Positions 17,043-26,155 are shown, numbered from the stretch's first letter. The stretch: 64,000 bases of DNA from Clostridia bacterium (GCA_902363595.1 CABJAP010000003.1:1-64000), one strand, 5' to 3'. The notes: generated by a model not told the origin, from the sequence alone. Program-made: numbers and translations.

Positions 17043-18468
17043 CTTTTTCCTCCTTTCGGTCTCTCGGTCTGATATAGGCAAAATAGTAGATCAGCGCCAG
17101 TGCCAGCAAACCTCCCACAATGGCCAGATCCTTTGCCGTCTGCGAAGTGATCGCCACCACCAGAAACAGAATGACGATGATGGATGGTATGGGAAACAGC
17201 GGCATCTTGAATGGACGAGTGGATTCTTTGTCCCTCAGCCTGCTGTTGATGGATCCGATTGCGATCAAAAGATAAACCGTCGCTGCTGCCATCCCGCCGA
17301 ATGTAATCAAGGTTACGATATCGGAAGCAAAGACCAGAATGCAGTCAACTGCTGCGATGAGGATGGTAGCTGCCCACGGCACCTTTCCTTTTCCGGAAAC
17401 CTTCATCAGCGCGCTGTTCATTTTTCCCGGCCAGATGCGGTCCCGTGCTCCCGTGTAGAGCACCCTTGCCATATAGTTGATGATGACCACCAGGCAGCCA
17501 AAAGACGAAATGATGATTCCTGCATTGATGATGGTTGCGCCGATGGCTCCCATATAGGATTCCGCCGTGTAAAGAAGGGGGGATTCATTGCTCAGGAAAG
17601 CAAATAGATCGGGTGCCGCGACCATTCCCATAATCAGTACGACGACAATGATCACTGCTGTTGTAGCCGCTGAAATAAAGACCGCCTTTCCCACATTCCT
17701 GCAGGAACCCTTGGTTTCCTCTGAAAAGCCCAGGGATGCCGGATAACCGTCGATGGCTGCGCAGAGAATTCCGATTCCCATCAAAACCGCTGCGAAGGTC
17801 ACAGGAACCGTTCCCGTACCGCTCTCATTGAGCATTTCCGCGTTAAACAGCACGTCTCCCAGAGATCGCTGCGGGTTGGCGAAGCAAACATACAGGAAAA
17901 CAAAGATGACAGCCATTTGCAGAGCCAGAAAGATTTTCGCCACTCGATTGCTGGTCACTATGCTGTTAAGGCCGATGAGTAAAGCGATGATCAGCGTTAT
18001 GGCGGAAATGGCGCTGCAGGCCAACGCTCCTTGGGGAAGCTGGGGAAAGAGAATCTGCAGGTACTGGGCCACGCCCATGGCGATGGACGGCGGATAAATA
18101 AACGCCTGAATCATAAAGGTAAACACTGCGATAAAGACCAGGGGTTTGGGGAGCACATAGCTGACAATCGAATATAGGCCGCCTGATACCGGATACATGG
18201 ACCCCAGCTCACCCAATATGAGTCCGATTAAAATGACATTGATTCCCTGCAGGATCGCAGCCGGACCAGTGGCAATGCCCACTGTGGCAAAGGCGGCCAA
18301 TGCGTAAACGAAAGCGGCCATGACCGGCGATACATTGGAAAGAGCCATCACCACATTTCCGAACACCGACAGCTTCCGGTCCAGCTCCTGGGGATACCCC
18401 AGCTGTTCCAGCCTCCGCTGTGCTCCATCTTCTTTGGAATCCACAAAGGGAAGGTTACTTTTTTTCAT
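17029..18468 (-). CDS. APC-family amino acid/amine permease
   Basis: A 479-residue membrane protein with about twelve segments and the APC-superfamily start (FGNVVMALSNVSPVMAAF, then GELGSMYPVSGGLYSIV). These proteins import amino acids, amines or guanidino compounds with a coupling ion. It lies between the creatininase gene and the SDR genes, so it is the best candidate to take up the substrate of this pathway. The spacing to the creatininase gene is 12 bases, which supports one transcript. Confidence 0.88.
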   Translation of the reverse strand: MKKSNLPFVDSKEDGAQRRLEQLGYPQELDRKLSVFGNVVMALSNVSPVMAAFVYALAAFATVGIATGPAAILQGINVILIGLILGELGSMYPVSGGLYSIVSYVLPKPLVFIAVFTFMIQAFIYPPSIAMGVAQYLQILFPQLPQGALACSAISAITLIIALLIGLNSIVTSNRVAKIFLALQMAVIFVFLYVCFANPQRSLGDVLFNAEMLNESGTGTVPVTFAAVLMGIGILCAAIDGYPASLGFSEETKGSCRNVGKAVFISAATTAVIIVVVLIMGMVAAPDLFAFLSNESPLLYTAESYMGAIGATIINAGIIISSFGCLVVIINYMARVLYTGARDRIWPGKMNSALMKVSGKGKVPWAATILIAAVDCILVFASDIVTLITFGGMAAATVYLLIAIGSINSRLRDKESTRPFKMPLFPIPSIIVILFLVVAITSQTAKDLAIVGGLLALALIYYFAYIRPRDRKEEKDENQ

Positions 18469-18480
18469 GAGAGTGCCTCC

Positions 18481-19227
18481 TTACGTACGTTCTCTGAGAA
18501 TGTTTGCGTAGTTCTCTGCAATGTCGCGGGCCATCAGCTTTCCTTTGTCGGCGGAAGCGGTTCTGGCCGTTGCCAAAAGTCCGGTGGCCGGTACTTGACA
18601 CCTTTCTGCCGGGTAAATGCTGTACCCCAGCTCTTTTGCGGGAGCATCCTCTGTAAACCGGTCCATGTGAACCAGGTCGGGCCGAAAATACAGGGTCAAA
18701 GAAGTTTCTGCGATGGCTGCGTGCTCCAGCGCCCATCCTGGAAATTCAACTTCATCAAAGACCTGATCCATCACTGGCTGGGAAATCTGATCCCACCAGC
18801 TGCTTTCGATAAAGGTTACATCTTTGTATGTTCTGGACAACAGATCTACGGCTTCTAGGATAAAGGCTTCGTTTTCAAAGTGTCCGTTCAAAATGAATAT
18901 TTTTTTGATCCCGTCGCGGATCAGCTCCTCACAAACATCAAAAACAAGGGATGTCAGAGTTTCTCCGTTGAGATCCAAAGTTCCCGGAAACAGCGGGCCG
19001 CCCCCGGATAAAGGCGCTGATTTATATCCGTAGCAAATGGGAGGCGCTACGATTCCATCCACTTTCTCCGCCACCATCTCGGCCAAACCGGTGGAAATAA
19101 TGGCGTCTACCGACAGCGGCAGCATGGGTCCGTGCTGCTCTGTGGAACCCACCGGCAAGATTACGATAGCCTCCTCTTTTTTCTTTTGGAAATCCTGCCA
19201 GGTCATTTCCTGCATAAATACGCTCAT
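18481..19227 (-). CDS. Creatininase (creatinine amidohydrolase) family enzyme
   Basis: The 248-residue enzyme keeps the metal and catalytic residues of Pseudomonas creatininase in register: Glu30 and His32 (GSTEQHG), Asp41, and His116 and Glu118 (NGHFEN). The later WD, GWALEH and AETSLTLYFRPDLVHMDR segments correspond to the Trp and His residues that close over creatinine. The tail (TGLLATARTASADKG) also matches. The family contains other enzymes (MftE, formamide hydrolases, inosose hydrolases), but those lack the NGHxEN form, so a true creatininase is the best call. The reaction is creatinine plus water to creatine. It sits between the ureohydrolase and the permease genes. Confidence 0.82.
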   Translation of the reverse strand: MSVFMQEMTWQDFQKKKEEAIVILPVGSTEQHGPMLPLSVDAIISTGLAEMVAEKVDGIVAPPICYGYKSAPLSGGGPLFPGTLDLNGETLTSLVFDVCEELIRDGIKKIFILNGHFENEAFILEAVDLLSRTYKDVTFIESSWWDQISQPVMDQVFDEVEFPGWALEHAAIAETSLTLYFRPDLVHMDRFTEDAPAKELGYSIYPAERCQVPATGLLATARTASADKGKLMARDIAENYANILRERT

Positions 19228-19244
19228 CTTCTTACATCTCCTTT

Positions 19245-20192
19245 CTACTTGCCCGACTTTTTCAGAGCAATGAGGCTGATAAATTCAAAGACCAGATTGG
19301 CGGCCAGGAAGGCTGTGATCTGGGTGGGGTCGTAGGCCGGCAGAACTTCCACCAGGTCATAGCCGACAAAATTCAGTCCTTTCAGTTTGCGGACCATATC
19401 CAGGGATTCTGCGCTGGTGAACCCTCCCACCTCAATGGTACCCGTTCCCGGCGCATAAGCTGGATCCACAAAATCAATATCAAAGGTCAGGAAGGCCTTA
19501 TGATCGCCCACTCTTTCGATAATTCGGCGGATTACTTCCGCAAGCCCCAGCTCACGCATCTCAAAGCTGGTAATCACCTCAAAGCCCAGGTCCGCGGAAC
19601 CGTTGAGATCGTCTTCCGAATAGAAGGTCCCTCGCATACCGATCTGAATGGAATGGGTTACATCGATCAGCCCTTCCTCCAAAGCCCGTTTGAATACGGT
19701 TCCGTGGTTGTATTTCTTTCCGAAATATGAATCGATGGTGTCAAAGTGGGAATCGAAATGAACCAAAGCCACCGGTCCATGGACGCTTGCGATGGCCCGC
19801 AGTTCACCCAGGGTAATAGAGTGGTCCCCTCCCAGGCAGATGGGTATGACGCCGGCTTTGACAATCGGCATCAGGCCCCGGACCATTTGCTGGTACGTGT
19901 CTTCAATGAACCCTGGAATCACCGAAACATCTCCGTAATCTACGCCGGAAAGTTCATCTACCACATTGATCCGCTGAGGCACGTTATAAGGCTTGATCAG
20001 TGAGGAGATATCTCGGATGGCGGCGGGGCCGAATCTGGCTCCCGGCCGATAGGTGGTTCCTGTGTCGAAGGGTACGCCGATGACTGCATAGTCGATGTCC
20101 TCCGTTGTCTTAACATTGGGAAGACGCATAAAGGTTTTGATTTCCGCAAACCGCGGTGTCTCCAAAGAATTTAATGGAACATACTTTTTCAT
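19245..20192 (-). CDS. Arginase/agmatinase-fold ureohydrolase
   Basis: A 315-residue ureohydrolase with the complete binuclear metal site: His124 (GGDHS), Asp147, His149 and Asp151 (HFDSHFD), Asp238 and Asp240 (FDIDFVDP). Family members split a guanidino group into an amine and urea; substrates include agmatine, guanidinobutyrate, guanidinopropionate, arginine and guanidine. It is the first gene behind the sigma-54 promoter and is followed directly by creatininase. Given that context, creatine (to sarcosine and urea) is a plausible substrate, which would differ from the known M24-type creatinase. Agmatine or another guanidino acid remains possible. A strong AAAGGAGG precedes the ATG. Confidence 0.85.
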   Translation of the reverse strand: MKKYVPLNSLETPRFAEIKTFMRLPNVKTTEDIDYAVIGVPFDTGTTYRPGARFGPAAIRDISSLIKPYNVPQRINVVDELSGVDYGDVSVIPGFIEDTYQQMVRGLMPIVKAGVIPICLGGDHSITLGELRAIASVHGPVALVHFDSHFDTIDSYFGKKYNHGTVFKRALEEGLIDVTHSIQIGMRGTFYSEDDLNGSADLGFEVITSFEMRELGLAEVIRRIIERVGDHKAFLTFDIDFVDPAYAPGTGTIEVGGFTSAESLDMVRKLKGLNFVGYDLVEVLPAYDPTQITAFLAANLVFEFISLIALKKSGK

Positions 20193-20235
20193 AATAGCCT
20201 CCTTTAAGTCAGTTGTTGTGTTGCCATATTAAAAC

Positions 20236-20251
20236 AGCAAGTATTATGCCA
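20236..20251 (-). promoter_or_regulatory. Sigma-54 (-24/-12) promoter of the ureohydrolase-creatininase operon
   Basis: The minus strand reads TGGCATAATACTTGCT. This matches the sigma-54 consensus TGGCAyr-N4-TTGCw with correct GG-to-GC spacing, 44 bases before the ATG of the first gene. The neighbouring gene encodes a sigma-54 activator with the GAFTGA loop, which makes a chance match unlikely. Confidence 0.85.
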
Positions 20252-20274
20252 ATTGATTGAATAGATTGAAAATT

Positions 20275-20359
20275 TTGCATTCAGTTGCAATCAGCTGTTT
20301 TCCCGCCGCCTTTTCTTTTTTGTTTATAAAAAAGGAACACAAAAACGTGCAGTTTTGCA
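20275..20359. promoter_or_regulatory. TGCA-type inverted repeats, candidate activator sites
   Basis: A perfect inverted repeat TTGCA-N6-TGCAA lies at 20275-20290, about 24 bases upstream of the sigma-54 promoter. A second TGCA-N4-TGCA (20348-20359) forms the loop of a 15-base-pair perfect hairpin with arms 20333-20347 and 20361-20375. They lie at the usual enhancer distance between the activator gene and its likely target operon. Binding is inferred. Confidence 0.55.
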
Positions 20360-20424
20360 TCGTTTTTGTGTTCCTGTGTTGTTTTTCCATTAATTTCAAT
20401 GGATTTATCCGTTTTCGGAAAAAT

Positions 20425-20455
20425 GCAAAAATGCACGCAAATCGTGCATTTTTGC
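20425..20455 (-). terminator. Hairpin after the sigma-54 activator gene
   Basis: The perfect 13-base arms GCAAAAATGCACG and CGTGCATTTTTGC with a five-base loop start two bases past the stop codon of the activator gene. It may end that transcript. It also contains TGCA-N4-TGCA, so it could instead be part of the activator-binding array. Confidence 0.55.
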
Positions 20456-20456
20456 C

Positions 20457-21851
20457 CTATTTTAGTAAATTTTCATATTTGTCCAGTTTTCTTCGGATGG
20501 TGGTCGCATCAATTCCCAACCTGTCAGCGGCCTTGGGAATCGACCCTTCCCTTTCAATGGCCAGCTTTAACAGATGGTGGTCGTATTTTGCCAGAGCGGT
20601 TTTGTAATCCTCCGTTCCCATATCGTCGAAGGGAAATGCTCCTGTCTTTCCCCGCAAAAGATGTACGGGAAGGGACTTCACGTCGATTACATCTTCCTGG
20701 GTACTGACCAAAATTCGTTCAATCAAGTTTTCCAGCTCGCGGATATTTCCCGGCCATTCATATTCCAGCAGCAAATCTTTCACCTCTTCGGTAAGCTGCT
20801 TGCAAAATCCGTAATGTTTGTTGAGCTTTTCCGTAAGCCGTAATGTCAGCGGCAATATATCCTCTCGCCTTTCGCGAAGGGCCGGAATGCGGATCGGCAC
20901 CACGTTGAGGCGATAATACAGATCTTCCCGGAATTCTTTATCCCGTACTTTCTGCGTCAGTTCCACGTTGGTTGCGGCAATAATCCGCAGCTCCAGTTTC
21001 TTTACCAGCTTTCCTCCCACGGGAACAATTTCCCGGTGCTGAATGGCCCGCATGAGTTTGGGCTGCATGGACAGCGGCATTTCGCCAATCTCATCCAAAA
21101 ACACCGTACCTCCGTTGGCCAGTTCCAGCAGCCCGGCTTTTCCTGTTTTTTCCGCTCCTGTGAAGGCTCCCTTTTCGTAGCCGAACAGCTCTGATTCAAA
21201 CAGGGATTCTGGGATGCTGCTGCAATCGATTTTGATAAAAGGACCCTGGGCGCAATTGCTGTTATTGTGAATGAACTCGGCCAAAAGGCCCTTGCCTACG
21301 CCCGATTCCCCTGTAATGAGCACCGTCGAATCGACTTTAGCCACATTTAAGGCTAGGCGGATAATCTTCTGCATGGCCGGGCTTTTGGCGATGAAATCCG
21401 GCTGCTTGCCATGCTGCTGTTTCAGTAACTCCAACTCGATCTGATACTGTTTTGCCAGCTCTTCCTTTACTGATAATTCTCGTTTTAGTTCATTGAGATC
21501 GGTAATATCCCGTGAATTGACCACGATTTTATCGATCGATCCGTCTTCCTTGAACGTGGGAGTACCTGTGGACAAAAGCTGGTTTCCGTTTTTAGCAGTC
21601 TGTATGATGGTGGTCGGTTCCTTTGTTTCCAAAACTTTTAATGTCACGGATTCCGAGTAAACTCCGTTTGCTACAAGCTCCTTAATGGTTTTGGTCATCG
21701 CCTCTTCCCGCGATATGCCCTCAATTCTGGTACATGCATTATTTATATATAAGGTGTTTCCCTGGTTATCTAAAATATGAATCCCATCGTAAGACGATTC
21801 AAAGGCGGTTTTTAAAATTTCCACCTCTTTGTCCATATCCAGTCCTTTCAC
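20457..21851 (-). CDS. PAS-domain sigma-54-dependent transcriptional activator
   Basis: Residues about 5-115 form a PAS sensor domain. Residues about 155-385 form a sigma-54 AAA+ domain with Walker A GESGVGKG, the sigma-54 contact loop GAFTGA, and Walker [12 protein letters not shown]. Residues 420-464 form a Fis-type helix-turn-helix ([16 protein letters not shown]). A coiled linker at about 120-150 joins them. The PAS domain probably senses a small ligand or metabolite. Its likely target is the sigma-54 promoter 200 bases past its own stop codon. A GTG start with GGGAGG six bases upstream and an ATG five codons later with AAAGGA are both plausible. Confidence 0.9.
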   Translation of the reverse strand: MKGLDMDKEVEILKTAFESSYDGIHILDNQGNTLYINNACTRIEGISREEAMTKTIKELVANGVYSESVTLKVLETKEPTTIIQTAKNGNQLLSTGTPTFKEDGSIDKIVVNSRDITDLNELKRELSVKEELAKQYQIELELLKQQHGKQPDFIAKSPAMQKIIRLALNVAKVDSTVLITGESGVGKGLLAEFIHNNSNCAQGPFIKIDCSSIPESLFESELFGYEKGAFTGAEKTGKAGLLELANGGTVFLDEIGEMPLSMQPKLMRAIQHREIVPVGGKLVKKLELRIIAATNVELTQKVRDKEFREDLYYRLNVVPIRIPALRERREDILPLTLRLTEKLNKHYGFCKQLTEEVKDLLLEYEWPGNIRELENLIERILVSTQEDVIDVKSLPVHLLRGKTGAFPFDDMGTEDYKTALAKYDHHLLKLAIEREGSIPKAADRLGIDATTIRRKLDKYENLLK

Positions 21852-21936
21852 GGCCTACCTCCCGGTTTATCGCAGTTTTTCTGCACATCGCTGAAGCGTC
21901 TTTGCCTTGTGTTTTGAGGTCTTTTTCATTGCCCTC

Positions 21937-22170
21937 TCAATCCGGCAGCATTTTTAAATAGGTATCCAAACGTTCATTTACATATCCTGCAAACAGCTTT
22001 TCCATTGCAGACAGATCACCTTTCACATGATACGCATCAAAGGCATTGTAGTAAGCAATTCGGTCGGTAAACTTGATGTCAATAGGCGGATACCCAGCCT
22101 TCATCAGTTCAAGGTTAACCAGCAGCCGTCCAGTTCTTCCATTCCCATCAGGCAATGCCACATTGAGACC
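21937..22170 (-). pseudogene. 3' remnant of a Fic-family gene, cut by element insertion
   Basis: The frame retains the DGNGRTGRLLVN part of the Fic motif and about 65 residues downstream (MKAGYPPIDIK, DRIAYYNAFDAYH), typical of the C-terminal end of Fic AMP-transferases. The conserved His and Phe that precede DGNGR are gone: the sequence upstream is NVALP and lies inside the recombinase gene. The gene therefore lost its 5' part when the element integrated into the Fic active-site codons. The 5' part is expected at the other end of the element, outside this window. Confidence 0.85.
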
Positions 22171-23761
22171 CCGCAAGAAAACGATAGTTAATTTCTACTT
22201 TTTGCTTACGATCTTTGCCGGTTCCCTCTGCCTGATACACATAAATGCTATCAATCAGTTCTACCAGCATAGAACGGTTCAGCTCTGTTACAGTTTCATA
22301 CTTGCGTATGGTTTCCAAAAATTGATTGGTGCTCTGGGTTTTCTTTTCCTCGGCTATGATCCTTGCTTTCAAATCATCCCTCTTTTGGGTGAGCTCTTTC
22401 TGCTCGTTCTCATAAGCTGATGACATTTTCTCGAAACGCTCGTCTGTAATCTTCCCCAAAGCATTCTGCTCAAAGAGTTTCATAATTACACTGTCAATTT
22501 CCCCGATCCGTTTTTCAGCTATTTCCAAGTCCTGCCTGAATTGCTTGATTTTCTGGCCACCGCCCTTTTCGCTCAATTCGTGCATTTCTTCAATGAACTG
22601 ATCGCCCAGGGCTTCCATGCTCTTAATGTGTTTCTGAATATCGCCCATAACAATCTGCTGTAATGCGTCATACGAAATTGCGTGTGTCGTACAAAGATTA
22701 CTGTTTCTCGCATAGGTTCTGCAGCGGAATCGGGGTTCCCTTCCATTTGGATTTGAGAACGCCATGTTACGGCCGCAATCCGGGCATTTCACAAGTCCTA
22801 CAAACATATTAGGGTGTCCTGTCTTGTTGGGTCGTTTCTTCACGCTGATAAATTTCTGTACCAGTTCAAAGGTTTCCTCGTCCACAATCGCCTCATGGGT
22901 ATTTCGGACTATGATCCATTCCTCTTTAGGAACCGATACCAGTTTTTTGTTCTTAAATGATTTTGTCTGTGTTTTATGGGACACCATGTGACCTAGATAC
23001 ACTTGATTCTCCAAAATCATTTTTACATTTTTCCCTACCCAGTCTGTCGGAAACTTGAATCCGGTGCTTGTGTCCAATGTACCGTTCTTCATTGCCCGGT
23101 ATGCCCGCGGGATTAAGATTCCATCCTCGCATAGAGCCCTTGCAATCTGATGTACGCTGTTGCCCTGCTTCGATAATTCAAAAATACGCTTGACGGTAGG
23201 CGCTGTTTCCGGGTCAACCAGTAACTGACGTTTGTTCTTTGGATCGACCATATAACCATATGGGGCAAAGGAACCGCAAAACCCGCCATTCAAAGCCATT
23301 GTTTTCTTGACGCTGCGGATTTTCTTTGATGTGTCACGGGCATAATACTCATTCATAATGGATTTGAACGGCATCATTTCGTTTTCATCGAATCTTGTGT
23401 CAACGTCGTCATTCAGGGCAATAAACAAAATGTCATTGTTGGGGAATATTTCTTCCACATAGTACATGAACATGGCATTATTTCGCCCGAAACGCGACAT
23501 ATCCTTAACCATGATACCGGTTGGCCTTGTATCTTCCATAGCATCCTTAATCATACGGTTCAGGTCTGGCCGATCAAAGGTCGTACCGGAAATTCCGTCG
23601 TCCACATATTCGCCAATCACTTCAAAGCCTTTTTCCTTTGCGTGATACCTTAACATCTGCAACTGATTGGTAATGCTGTTGCTTTCCTTATCAGCATCCC
23701 CGTCATCTTTGGATAAACGTGCATATAATCTAACTGGAAGTTTTGTCTGCTGTTTTAACAT
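22148..23761 (-). CDS. Large serine recombinase (TnpX/TndX-type integrase)
   Basis: The 537-residue protein has an N-terminal resolvase domain with the catalytic serine at position 17 (VRLYARLSKDD) and the conserved RPDLNRMIKDA and MVKDMSRFGRN segments. A Recombinase domain (about 170-290), a zinc ribbon (CPDCGRNM...CRTYARNSNLC) and a C-terminal coiled coil follow. Enzymes of this type excise and integrate conjugative transposons such as Tn4451 and Tn5397 through a circular form. The last codons lie at the element boundary: the TGA is created over the Fic sequence, so the stop codon may depend on the target site. Confidence 0.92.
   Translation of the reverse strand: MLKQQTKLPVRLYARLSKDDGDADKESNSITNQLQMLRYHAKEKGFEVIGEYVDDGISGTTFDRPDLNRMIKDAMEDTRPTGIMVKDMSRFGRNNAMFMYYVEEIFPNNDILFIALNDDVDTRFDENEMMPFKSIMNEYYARDTSKKIRSVKKTMALNGGFCGSFAPYGYMVDPKNKRQLLVDPETAPTVKRIFELSKQGNSVHQIARALCEDGILIPRAYRAMKNGTLDTSTGFKFPTDWVGKNVKMILENQVYLGHMVSHKTQTKSFKNKKLVSVPKEEWIIVRNTHEAIVDEETFELVQKFISVKKRPNKTGHPNMFVGLVKCPDCGRNMAFSNPNGREPRFRCRTYARNSNLCTTHAISYDALQQIVMGDIQKHIKSMEALGDQFIEEMHELSEKGGGQKIKQFRQDLEIAEKRIGEIDSVIMKLFEQNALGKITDERFEKMSSAYENEQKELTQKRDDLKARIIAEEKKTQSTNQFLETIRKYETVTELNRSMLVELIDSIYVYQAEGTGKDRKQKVEINYRFLAGSQCGIA
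22150..22172. mobile_element. Left attachment junction of the integrated element
   Basis: Within these bases the recombinase frame (ending GSQCGIA) and the fic frame (resuming at PDGNGRTGR) overlap out of phase. The crossover must lie here. The core dinucleotide cannot be fixed without the right junction or an empty site; TndX-type enzymes use GA, and a GA is present in the CCTGATGGG segment. Confidence 0.65.
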
Positions 23762-23858
23762 TTCTGCTCCTTTCCAACAGCAAACAAACTACTCTGTACT
23801 CTATGATTATACCATGTTTCCAAACTTTTTTCAGCCATTTGCTGCGTTATTTTTTCGG

Positions 23859-24006
23859 CTAACTGGCACTGTTCTCCTGCTCAATTTCCTTTTGTATCAG
23901 TCTTTTTATCAAATGCTGCAACTGGACCGTTCCAGAAAAAATTGCGGTTACATAAAATGTCGTGTTCCCGATCTGGATCGTGTCTGACTGCTTTTGGTTC
24001 TCCATG
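23859..24006 (-). CDS. TnpW-like small transposon-encoded protein
   Basis: A protein of about 48 residues (from MENQKQSDT) with IQIGNTTFYVTAIFSGTVQLQHLIKRLI, the pattern of small TnpW-type proteins often found directly upstream of the large serine recombinase in Clostridia elements. A start 12 codons earlier is open, but GAGGTGG lies before the chosen ATG. The function is unknown; a role as accessory to the recombinase is inferred from position. Confidence 0.7.
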
Positions 24007-24057
24007 TTCCACCTCTTTTCTGGGTAACAAAAAAGCACCATCGCTGGCGCTTTCCTG

Positions 24058-24909
24058 TCATTTTACATTTAAAATTTTCCGCGAATACTCCCTGTCCTGC
24101 AGGTCAAGCTCCGCATAGACCATATTGTTGTCATTAAGTTCTGTCTGGCCCGTCTGAATACAGGCTGTATCAAGTATCCGGTTTATCCATTTCCCTTTTT
24201 CTGTATCAGGGCTTTCGTGGATATGCCCGTGCAAGGAAAGCAGCGGCTGTTTCTCTTTCAGGAAATCATAAATATCCACAGAGCCTATATCCAAATCCTG
24301 ATACAAAAGCTGCCCCAGCCTCAATCCGGCAGGAGTCATGTGCATCACATAGACTGTCTGCCTGGGATTTTCCGGTTCCGGCAAATCTTTCAGAATATCA
24401 CACATAAGCGGAAGTTCTGTCCTTGAATACTCCAGCCAGTTATATATCCTGTCATAGCCGTATTCATTGGAAATACCGGCGACAGGGCTTAGCTGCCTCT
24501 GCGGGATATAATGCGTTTCTGTGACAACCCTGTCCTTGCACCCGAAAGGATGGTCTAAAATATGGTTCATTCCAATAAACTCATATTCACCGACACGGAC
24601 CTTTTTACCGGCTATATTATGGATATTTCCAAATTCCCCGCAGACTGCATCAAACAGTCCATCTACCGACAAAAGATCGTCATTCCCAAGCATGGCGAGA
24701 TATGTAATGCCGTGCTTTTCAAGTTCCGAAAAATAATCCCTTAAAAATCCATTGATAAACGACGGCTGCTCCAGATGTCTTTCTCCGAGTTTAGGAAGCA
24801 TATCCCCGCCATTCACAATGACACTGATATTTTTCTCAATAGCAATGTCCAGCGATTTCCTGTATTTATTTTTATCCCCATGCAAATCTGTAACATATAA
24901 TATTTTCAT
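24058..24909 (-). CDS. Cytoplasmic metallophosphoesterase
   Basis: A 283-residue calcineurin-like phosphoesterase with metal-binding blocks TDLHGD, NGGDML, GNDD, MHMTP and HGHIHE. The usual GNHD is GNDD, as in some class III phosphatase relatives. No signal peptide or membrane segment is visible. The start was set at the ATG eight bases after GAGGTGG; an in-frame GTG four codons earlier lacks a site. It is carried in the element next to the recombinase. Substrate and role are unknown; nucleotide or nucleic-acid cleavage are both seen in the superfamily. Confidence 0.8.
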   Translation of the reverse strand: MKILYVTDLHGDKNKYRKSLDIAIEKNISVIVNGGDMLPKLGERHLEQPSFINGFLRDYFSELEKHGITYLAMLGNDDLLSVDGLFDAVCGEFGNIHNIAGKKVRVGEYEFIGMNHILDHPFGCKDRVVTETHYIPQRQLSPVAGISNEYGYDRIYNWLEYSRTELPLMCDILKDLPEPENPRQTVYVMHMTPAGLRLGQLLYQDLDIGSVDIYDFLKEKQPLLSLHGHIHESPDTEKGKWINRILDTACIQTGQTELNDNNMVYAELDLQDREYSRKILNVK

Positions 24910-25623
24910 GCCGCATACCACCTCTTGTTAATTTCAAAAATCCGTCTTTCTGATTATACCATATCAGGTGACGACTTTCAGCGTATTACTTTGCCTTTAT
25001 CGGAGATATGCTGTATCGTCCCCCCTTTCCGTGATTTCTGTATTCTTTCATCAAAACCACATGAATAAGTCGGGCCTGCGCTCTTACAGTCACAGACCCG
25101 GCCCATTGTATCTGATTTCGATTAACTGCCGTATTTGCCACGCCCCCCGGCAAGCCCTGATCTACCAGGGCGGGGCTGTTACAGGCTGCGGATAGCGTCA
25201 CCGCATCATAGCCCCGCATACGCCGCCGCTTTGCCAGAGCTGGCGCACGCCGCAGGAACTCTCCCCAAGTCTTTAGGGAGCCGTGAAGAAGTACCATTAT
25301 GATCTGTGCCGTCGTCGCGTCCGGCCTGCCACAGCCGGTTTTGTGGGTTGCGTTTATCGCTCGGACAATCTGGATTCATCACCTCCTTAGGCTGCCTGTC
25401 GCCGCGCCGCCCCATCTGCCGCTCGGAACACAGAATGAAGTACCTGTAACAGCGTATATTCGGTTGTCAAGGAGCAAGCGAGGGGGTGTGGCAGTTATGA
25501 CAATATTTCAGTTGGGCGGGCCGGAGCATGTGCTGCACGGCCACACCCGCCAGGCTTGTCCTGCCTAAAAATATGTCCCTCTATTATTCATTTCATTTTT
25601 GAGGGTTATTTTCGGGGGCTGGA
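24910..25623. other. GC-rich stretch without a supported gene
   Basis: About 700 bases lie between the phosphoesterase and the sigma-like gene. Open frames exist on both strands (for example 24986-25297 minus and 25299-25568 plus), but they overlap each other, lack good ribosome sites and match no family I know. The high GC content and lack of coding bias suggest a control or origin region, or decayed sequence. Confidence 0.4.
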
Positions 25624-26043
25624 TCAAATTTCTTCCAAAATTTTTTTCAGACGCCGGAGCCCGCGCTGGATTCCTTCATGCACAGAGCTTACCGCCGAGT
25701 GTTCGCTTTTGGCAATTTCCGAAAGGCTCATGCCAAGCAGATAATGTGAGCATATCCGGTTCCTCTGCTTTTCAGGCAGCAAGGCAATGGCACGGTACAG
25801 CCTCGCATGTTCTTCCTCCTGGACCAGAATATCTTCCGGTGCCAGTACGAGCACAAGGGCATCATGTTCAACATTCTTGTCATAGTCCAAGGAAAAATAT
25901 GCTTTATGACGGTATGTACGCAGAAAATGCGCTGCCTCGCTTAATTTGTATTCCCGAAGCAGATCGGCCACTTCGTCCGGCACTTCAACCATAGCGTCCT
26001 GTGTATAAAACGGGTAGTAATCCCGCAGATTGATTTCTTTCAT
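25624..26043 (-). CDS. Sigma-70-like factor of conjugative elements
   Basis: A 139-residue protein resembling the small RNA polymerase sigma-like factors of Tn916/Tn1549-type elements. The C-terminal sigma-70 region 4 helix-turn-helix (LPEKQRNRICSHYLLGMSLSEIAKSEHSAVSSVHEGI) is clear. The N-terminal half (YYPFYTQDAMVEVPDEVADLL) is the usual element-specific part. The start was set at the ATG preceded by GGAGG; the open frame extends 91 codons further upstream, but that part is Pro/Cys-rich and non-coding in character. In relatives such factors help switch on transfer or excision genes. Confidence 0.85.
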   Translation of the reverse strand: MKEINLRDYYPFYTQDAMVEVPDEVADLLREYKLSEAAHFLRTYRHKAYFSLDYDKNVEHDALVLVLAPEDILVQEEEHARLYRAIALLPEKQRNRICSHYLLGMSLSEIAKSEHSAVSSVHEGIQRGLRRLKKILEEI

Positions 26044-26155
26044 GGGTAATTCCTCCAATTTCGATTTTTTAGGTTGGTAAGCATAATCGAAATCAGAGGG
26101 TGGGGAGCGGCAGCGCGGATAACCCTTGTTGTAACAGCCGCTTATATATGAAATA

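Noticed and set aside
25299..25568. Plus-strand frame of 89 residues in the GC-rich region of the element
   Set aside because: It overlaps minus-strand frames, has no ribosome site and resembles no known protein; high GC content explains the lack of stops.
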